64,000 nucleotides of DNA from Rotaria sp. Silwood1 (lineage: Eukaryota; Rotifera; Eurotatoria; Philodinida; Philodinidae): contig CAJNOP010000279.1 in assembly GCA_905250075.1 (NCBI GenBank), forward strand, positions 1 through 64,000, in the 5' to 3' direction. The notes under the pieces were generated by a model. The model was not told the DNA's origin. It saw only the letters and a program-made list of their open reading frames with translations, and did not search any database. Both the position numbers and the translations under genes were made by a program. Positions 57,680 to 64,000 of the stretch are shown here, in pieces; within the stretch, counting starts at the first letter, position 1; each line of letters opens with the position of its first letter.

Positions 57680-58800
57680 TTCATTCTTAGAAATTATTAT
57701 CCATCTTCAATAGGATTCGTTATCCTCCTGATAGTATACATCATTATCCAACATATTCTTCAGCTCTATCAATATATCATCATCCATCTCCATCACTTCA
57801 TCCAATTCTTTATATTTCAATAAATGGAATAATATATTCAGTTTTCATCTTCATATAACTGCACCATTTACGTCAACATTTATTGCATATCATGAAACAG
57901 CTACGCAACCAATATCAAAATCTCCTTCGAAAAATGAATCTTATACAAAACAACGTTATTTTCAACGACTGTAAAAATTAATTTTCTTTTTTTTTTGTTT
58001 TTGATTATATGAGATCGATTTTGAATTTTAGTCAAAAATCATTGGTTCGTCATCGTTCACGTTCTTCATTTTATTCAAACAGGTCAGTTAATCTAAAGTT
58101 TCTGTTTCGTGAGAACGTAGGTTTTTTTTGTTGTTGTAGTAATTCTCCTAGTTCATCTCGTAGTCGAAGTCGTAGTCATCGACAAGTAAAATCTCCAAGT
58201 CGATATAATTGTTCACAACGATATTCATCATTCTATCAAAATTGTTGACGATCCATTGAAATTAAAGAAAAATATTCATCAAAATATCGAAAGTAAAATA
58301 AAATTTAAAAAAACAATAATCTTTTGTAATCAAATTCTTGAATAGATCTCAACCTCGTTCATCTTATGAAGAAGAATGATGTCGTTCACTTCGTTCTTTT
58401 CCTACTATTCAATAATCTACACAATGTACACTTGTTTATATGTATGAATCTTCACATTCAACGTTAGAAAAAAAATCGAATTTATTTACTATAAATTATT
58501 TCTTTTTTTGTATTTTAGTCACTATCATCGTCATTCATTTGGAAATGATGAACTTATAAAAAAAAGGATTGCAATCTGAATCAACTTTTTCTTCTTGAGT
58601 AGTTGAACCAACAACTTTCATTAAAAATTAAAACAGTGGTCGAAGAAACAACTGAAAAAGTTCAAAAAGAAAATGCTAAGAATGGAAAAAAAACATTTTA
58701 AGAAAGATCGTCATTCGAAAAACAACAAAAAAAAGATCTTCCAAGTAAAGATAAGGAAAAAAATTAGTAACCGATATACCCACATCTATTGTTGAAGTTC
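57680..58800 (+). pseudogene. RS-rich (arginine/serine) protein gene, decayed
   Basis: Several exons with usable GT-AG sites encode Ser/Tyr/Pro-rich, then Arg/Ser-rich sequence: PPDSIHHYPTYSSALSIYHH, then after a frame change APFTSTFIAYHETATQPISK, then KSLVRHRSRSSFYSN, and after a GTCAGT...TTGTAG intron SPSSSRSRSRSHRQVKSPSR. In-frame stops follow (TGA 58246-58248; TGA and TAA in the next exon), each one base change from CGA or CAA codons. RS domains occur in splicing regulators, but no RRM or other domain is visible. Later exons end in lysine-rich broken sequence near 58.75 kb. Confidence 0.5.
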
Positions 58801-59250
58801 AATCATAACATTAACATTTGTTTTTTTTTATGTATTTATTTTTTTCTGTCCTTTTTATTAGTTTTTTGTCTTCAGCAGAAAAATAAAATTTTATTAAGGA
58901 AATATTAATTCAACTTAATTGTTTTTTTTTTATTCATTTTTGAAATCCCAATAACACAGACTATTAAGATGCAAAACAGTACAATTTCTTCACGTAAACA
59001 ATAAATCTTAGAAGCAAACGATTGTTTTTATAAAGATTAAATATGATTAATATCGATTATTGATTAGGTTTTCATCATCAACGTTTCTTAAATTATTAAA
59101 TAATATTCTTGAAATTTTCAATTGTATTTTAATTTTTGTTGAATTGAATTTTTATATTATTTCAAACTTCTTTTGTCTTTTGATCAAATGAAATATAACA
59201 AAAGGGTTGCGTATTAATTGCGACCAAAAATTAAGTCAATTAGTTGAATG
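58801..59250. other. A+T-rich spacer
   Basis: Poly-T runs and no gene; it precedes the TIR element. Confidence 0.4.
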
Positions 59251-60629
59251 TCTATCATTTACCACAAATCGTGGTACCCTAAATCTATCCCTAAATTCAA
59301 TCCACATTTGTGGATAATGAAATTGGTAAAATCAAAAGTGGTGACCAATTAGGGATTTTGTTTTAGAGATTTTTTAAACATATAAGGCATCATGTTTAAA
59401 AATGTAACAGGTTTCAATCAAGGAATGAAACTGTTCGATTATCTAGTTCTTTATGAAAAAATTGGAACTGGTCACCAGTTCTTTTGATAAGAACTAGTGT
59501 CATTAAACACCTCATATTATTATTTCTGACTCATTAGACTCTACTCTCGACAAAAAGAACGAATTCCTGAATCCAGATCTAACAAAACGACTGATTAATA
59601 GAACGAGAACCTGTCATAAGCCTAATAATGATTCCATATGATTCTAACAATCATTCTATGAGGTGTACACGTTTTAGTCAGCCATCAAATATTATATAAT
59701 ATACTTTTAATTCTAACTAAGTAATAAGAACATAAATATAATATCATATTGTAATCTGTTTTATTTCAAGATAGTAAAGTTTAGGTATTTTTTGCTGCAC
59801 CTAGTATCATCATATGATATTATCGTCAACAGAATACTTCTTACTCATTAGTTATACAACACTTTTGAGTTTGCATGCATATCGCTTGTCCGTCTGATTG
59901 ATATCTTTATAACGAGCGGAATGAATGAAAGCTTTTGGGCAACCTATTGCATATTATGATAGTACATAAAATGCAAGGCTGTGATCAGTAGAATGGTGAT
60001 TTCGGGTGACACTTTATATTGACTTTTTAAAACTGAATACTGGTTGATTTACGATATGAAGAGTTCGTATACCATAGGTTACATATCAAAAGATAAGGGC
60101 ATTAAGTTTTGGCACCATATGACTGACAGGATTGTTTGTGTTGTAAAGAATGATTCTTATGCTAGCCGAACAAGCAGTATTTAGTTTTACGCTTTAAGTT
60201 GATAGAAAACTGCAATAATTTTTTACTTGATCTACATGTACAAAACAATTCGCAAACTCTTTATGTACTTCTTGATGGCTGAAACTATTATAACATTAGA
60301 AGGTGTACATAGGCCAACTGTCGGAACAAGAACTTCTCTTGCTAAATGCCAAGAAATGTTTCATTAAAATCCAGAATACATTCTGGTCACCAGATGTATT
60401 GCAACATCCTTCGTAAGTTCGAAAAATTGATCCTAGATGATTGGATACGGTCGGCGGAGTAGGATGACGTTAAAATACCATATGTCTGGTATTTTGTATG
60501 TCAGGAACAAAAACTCTAAATTATAAAATCCCTACTTGGTTACCAGTTTTAACTTTTTCGATTTCATTATCCACAAATGTGGATTGAATTTAGGGATAGA
60601 TTTAGGGTAACACGATTTGTGGTCAATGA
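59251..60629. mobile_element. ~1.4-kb element with ~105-bp terminal inverted repeats
   Basis: Left end (59251-59357) and right end (60520-60629) are inverted copies. They share TATCATTTACCACAAATCGT, ACCCTAAATCTATCCCTAAA, TTCAATCCACATTTGTGGAT, AATGAAAT and GGTGACCAA/TTAGGGATTTT with few mismatches. TA dinucleotides flank both ends and could be the target site. The internal 1.1 kb has no long ORF and no recognisable transposase, so it is a non-autonomous DNA transposon. Confidence 0.8.
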
Positions 60630-62066
60630 TAACCTACCAAATTAAATACATAGGTTCTCTTGTTAATGATCCGTACACTTTTAGATATTTTATCATACTT
60701 ATTGAATACTTAGAACAGAACAAAGAGAGGTAGAAACAATAGACTAGATAGAAGACAAAAACCAAGGTACAAACACCTAACAACTATTATTCGATCCTTT
60801 TAAATAATACATCATATCTGTTCCTATTAAAAATAACACCAAGAAAACATAAGCAACTTAAGTTCTAACCAATTACAAGTGGATATTTCATTTTATACAA
60901 TATCACGAGTCTCCAAGTTTCAAACAATGTTTTTTTTCCCTTTTTTTATAGGTGCGATGCATGCCTATCGAAAAATATTTCAACACATCATTTATAGGTA
61001 ATCATATTTTATTGTCACTATAATAATCCATAAATTCGTGTGACTTCTAGAAAAGTGAACTTCATTTTTGTGAATAACTCATTGAGCTGTATCGAGTTAT
61101 ATCGATCAGAAATCAGTACAAAATCATGAACAGTTGATTTCGATATTCATATCATTAACTAATAGATACAGCTTGCTCTACACAGGTAGTAAGAATTTTA
61201 GTTAAAAGATTAACATATGATTTCATTTTCTTTGTAAAATCGAGAAAGATTTCTATCTCAGATTTTTTGTGTCATTGTGTTGCTTTTCTTTCATATAATA
61301 TTGGATTTGCAGTGTTTGTATATCGATTTAATCTTTTCAATATTGCGTTTGGTTGCTATGGAAAGTAGCTGGGTATTCTATGGACACTTTCAGGCATTTT
61401 ATGCGTATTCTACGATTGGTTTAATCAATGAAAAAGAAAATATCGATGAGATATTCAACAAGCTTTCATCATATAAGCTTATCGATTCCATTTTATATTG
61501 AGTAAATGATTTTCTCAAAAACAATCAATCATCTAAAGATGTCAGTAATGACTAAAATACGTATAGTTGTACAGTTTGTTGGACGATAATACCATCACAA
61601 CATGAACAATAATGGCTATCATAATTTCTTTTCTTAGCTGTCAATTGAAGAGTAACAAAGTATAAGAAAAAAGCGAGAGTTTTGTGTAAGATACCGTTCT
61701 GTTTCATCGACAGATTTTTTTTTTTTTTCGTTTCGTTCACAACTTTTTCTTCCTTTGATAGAACACCATATAATAATTGAGCGTTTGATTGACTAGTTTA
61801 ACCTGAATTAATTAACTGCATAATGAATATTAATTTTTTTTTTTTAGAAAATGATAGGACAATGTAGGAATCACTACTAATAATAATTTCGAATACAATT
61901 GCATATCGAACAAAGTTTTGTTAATGTGATACAATCCTAAGTTTTTTTGTTTTTTTTTTTAACTCGATGTCTTAATACAAAAAAAAAAAAACCATTTAGG
62001 AAAACAGTTGTTTTTTGTCTATGCTCGAATTTATTTTCATAAATAGCCGATAGACTTCGAACATTA
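60630..62066. other. Intergenic, nothing firm
   Basis: A plus-strand ORF at 61277-61501 (VAMESSWVFYGHFQAFYAYS within) is not recognised. A+T-rich with several poly-T runs. Confidence 0.35.
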
Positions 62067-62973
62067 ATGTCTTCATTAAGTTGGAATAGAGTACGTCATC
62101 GATCGCATTCTTGTCGAGAAAAAACTACTCGTAAGTATTTATAACCTGTAGCCATAGAGTTTTTTTTAATTCTATCAATGTTACTAAGGAGCAGCACCCC
62201 GTGAATTACATCGTCAAGCTATCGAACGTATTCAGCGTCGTTTCGAACAAGAATTAAATAGAAGTCAACGGGATTTACAATGGGCAATAAATCAACGAAA
62301 TGATTCTTCATTAGCAAGAGAATATATTGAAAATCTTCGACTTAAACTTAAAAATGATTATAATCAACTTGTTCAAGTAGGTGAGCATTGATATTTATCA
62401 AAGACAAAAGAAGTATATCAATGAATTTTATTTTATTTTTTTGTAATTTTATAGGAACAAGTTGAAGAAATTGAAAAATATATGAATCAACGTTATAATG
62501 AAGAACGTCGATTATATAAACGAAAACTTCGAGTAAAAATATAAATAAAAATTTATTCTTTTGAATTTATTTGTCATTAAAAAAAAAATTATAGAAAAAA
62601 CATATTGAAAATGAAAAATTTCATGTTGAAGCAATTAATCAAGTTGTTCGTGAACAAGATACTATTTGTGAAGAAAAATTAGCTGCTCAAAGAAGGTTTG
62701 AAATTTATATAATTATAATTATTATTGTTTATCTTTATTAATTATTTCAATTATAATACTAGTCTTTATAATCGTCTTCTTGATGAACAAGCAGGACGTT
62801 TACGTGCTGAACAAAATCTTCAATCATTTGATTCTCTTAATATAGATCAATTAAAAGATCGATTAACACGTGTAGAACATTCAAATTATGAATTAAGACA
62901 AGTTATTCATAAATTAATTACTAATCAAAAACCGATATATAGAAGTGCAGTTTATATACCGAATTTTATTTAA
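62067..62973 (+). CDS. Coiled-coil protein, five exons
   Basis: Exons 62067-62130, 62189-62376, 62455-62532, 62595-62695 and 62763-62973 join in phase with GT-AG introns of 58-78 bases, giving 213 residues. The start is MSSLSWNRVRHRSHSCREKT. From about residue 22 the protein is almost wholly charged helix: RELHRQAIERIQRRFEQELN, QVEEIEKYMNQRYNEERRLY, LLDEQAGRLRAEQNLQ, DQLKDRLTRVEHSNYELRQV. This is typical of a coiled coil. No other domain is seen and the family is not recognised; cytoskeletal or ciliary roles are common for such proteins (inference). The frame is intact. A second small gene begins about 80 bases downstream on the same strand. Confidence 0.75.
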
Positions 62974-63053
62974 TATATTTTTCTTTTTTTATTAATTAGT
63001 TTCACCGATTCTTTTTTTTTTTTTTGTCTATTTTTGTTTTGGTATTTTAGATT

Positions 63054-63674
63054 ATGTCTATTTCATCGTCGTCGATTATTAAAAGCAAAAAAAAAGTTGT
63101 AAGTAAATGAAACGAAAAAGAAATTGAATTACAAGAAACTATTTTTATTTTCTTCATAGAAAAGTCAATTTACAAAATCAAATCAAATTGAGAATATTAA
63201 ACCAATTGAAGTTAAATGTTTTCTAGATGAAAATAAAATATCTATTGAAACGTATAGATAATTTGTTTTTTTTTTGTTTATAAAAATAAAATTTTATTTA
63301 TAGTGAAAAGCAACAAGCAGATATTACTGCAACAATGATGACAATTGTACCTCAAGTAAAACGTTTAACAAAAAATGTTCCATCAAAAAAACAAACTGTT
63401 ACTAAAGTAACTGATATGATTGTAACAAAACCAATTCGACATTTAGCAATATTACCATCAACAAAAGAACAAATGAAAAAAGAACTTACAAAACATGTTA
63501 CTAATCTATCAGGTAGAATTTCTTAAAAATTATTTCTTTTTGGTTTTGTTTTATTATTGATTTGTAGAAACATTTACAATGTATGATGGTCCGACAACAA
63601 CACCAATTGTTGGTCGTTCAATTGATGATACAATCACAATGAAGTATGAGTTTAGACTTATGAAGAAAAACTGA
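63054..63674 (+). CDS. Small basic protein, four exons, unassigned
   Basis: Exons 63054-63098, 63160-63251, 63304-63512 and 63568-63674 join in phase across GT-AG introns of 52-61 bases, giving 150 residues. It begins MSISSSSIIKSKKKVKSQFT and includes TMMTIVPQVKRLTKNVPSKK and LPSTKEQMKKELTKHVTNLS, ending TMKYEFRLMKKN. It is rich in Lys and Thr, with no membrane segment or recognised domain. A final GTATGAG at the end of exon 4 could be another donor, so the gene may continue. It might also be the 3' part of the preceding coiled-coil gene by alternative splicing, but the upstream frame has its own TAA. Confidence 0.55.
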
Positions 63675-64000
63675 GTGTTCGGACAATTTATCGTACATCA
63701 ATACTCACGACGAATTGTTCGATCACTAGAAATATTTTATTGGAATTATGAAAGGATACTTAATAAAGCTAAAAACATGTTTAGAATAGTTCGGATATTG
63801 ATGAATTTCCTCTATTAAAATTTCGTGCTATGTATCATCGTTTTATAGAATTTTCCAATAAAAAAAAACTCACGCATAACTAAATTGTGATATTAAACAG
63901 TGTTCAACAGTTGATATTATAGTCTACAGTCAAAGACAAAAGTTTAAACGAAAATATATTTTTAATTTTTTCTATAATAACAAGCATCTAACTGAAATTC
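63675..64000. other. Window end, nothing firm
   Basis: A+T-rich. It may contain further exons of the small gene or 3' untranslated sequence. Confidence 0.3.

Noticed and set aside
1..64000. tRNA or rRNA genes
   Set aside because: No cloverleaf-compatible sequence with A/B boxes or rRNA core was recognised by eye; a covariance search would be decisive.

Overview
This window looks like a piece of a bdelloid rotifer genome, most likely Rotaria-like. It is A+T-rich, its genes have many introns of about 50-80 bp with GT-AG ends, it carries single-exon rhodopsin-type receptors and many decaying F-box/LRR genes, it has genes of bacterial or phage character, and it is littered with (TGTGGG)n-type sequence. 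TGTGGG is, from memory, the telomeric repeat reported for bdelloids. The species is inferred, not proven. One 100-base assembly gap lies at 47291-47390.

Layout. 1.6-5.5 kb (minus): a many-exon Na+/K+-ATPase alpha paralogue with an intact reading frame but several changed active-site and cation-site residues. 7.8 kb: a possible 40-residue membrane peptide. 10.2-11.0 kb (minus): a sulfotransferase-like gene with one in-frame TAG. 11.7-12.3 kb: a 44-bp tandem array running into a FLYWCH zinc-finger ORF. 13.8-14.8 kb: an F-box relic and a repeat cluster. 15-23 kb: almost gene-free. 23.4-27.6 kb: a large ferritin-like gene of bacterial type, with one long intron. 30.4 kb: an F-box/LRR fragment. 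31.8-34.7 kb: retroelement and transposon debris (Penelope-like GIY-YIG remnant, an acidic/basic pseudogene, an LTR, a mariner-like remnant). 35.0-36.0 kb: a GPCR. 39.2-39.5 kb (minus): a two-exon glycine-rich gene. 40.2-42.4 kb: a composite foldback element with an internal satellite. 44.9-45.9 kb (minus): an F-box-family pseudogene. 48.4-49.6 kb: a second Penelope-like fragment enclosed by telomere-like hairpins. 50.3-52.0 kb: a T4 Rnl1-type RNA ligase with all nucleotidyltransferase motifs. 52.6-52.9 kb: a long foldback abutting another telomere-like hairpin. 54.4-56.2 kb: an F-box/LRR pseudogene. 57.7-58.8 kb: an RS-rich pseudogene. 59.25-60.63 kb: an element with ~105-bp terminal inverted repeats. 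62.0-63.7 kb: two small intron-rich genes in tandem, the first a coiled-coil protein.

The most striking feature is a dispersed family of short elements, about 22 recognisable copies in 64 kb. Each has a G-strand telomere-like arm (GTGTGGGTGTGG), a 10-40-base loop often containing GAAGAGAAG or its complement, then a C-strand arm (CCACACCCACACCC). They lie between genes, in the long intron of the ferritin-like gene, inside both copies of the Penelope-like fragment and next to a foldback element. This fits either repeated healing or insertion of telomeric sequence at breaks, or a miniature mobile family built from telomeric repeat. The genes do not form a pathway. The region reads as accessory bdelloid DNA: acquired genes, decaying gene families and mobile-element debris threaded with telomere-like palindromes.
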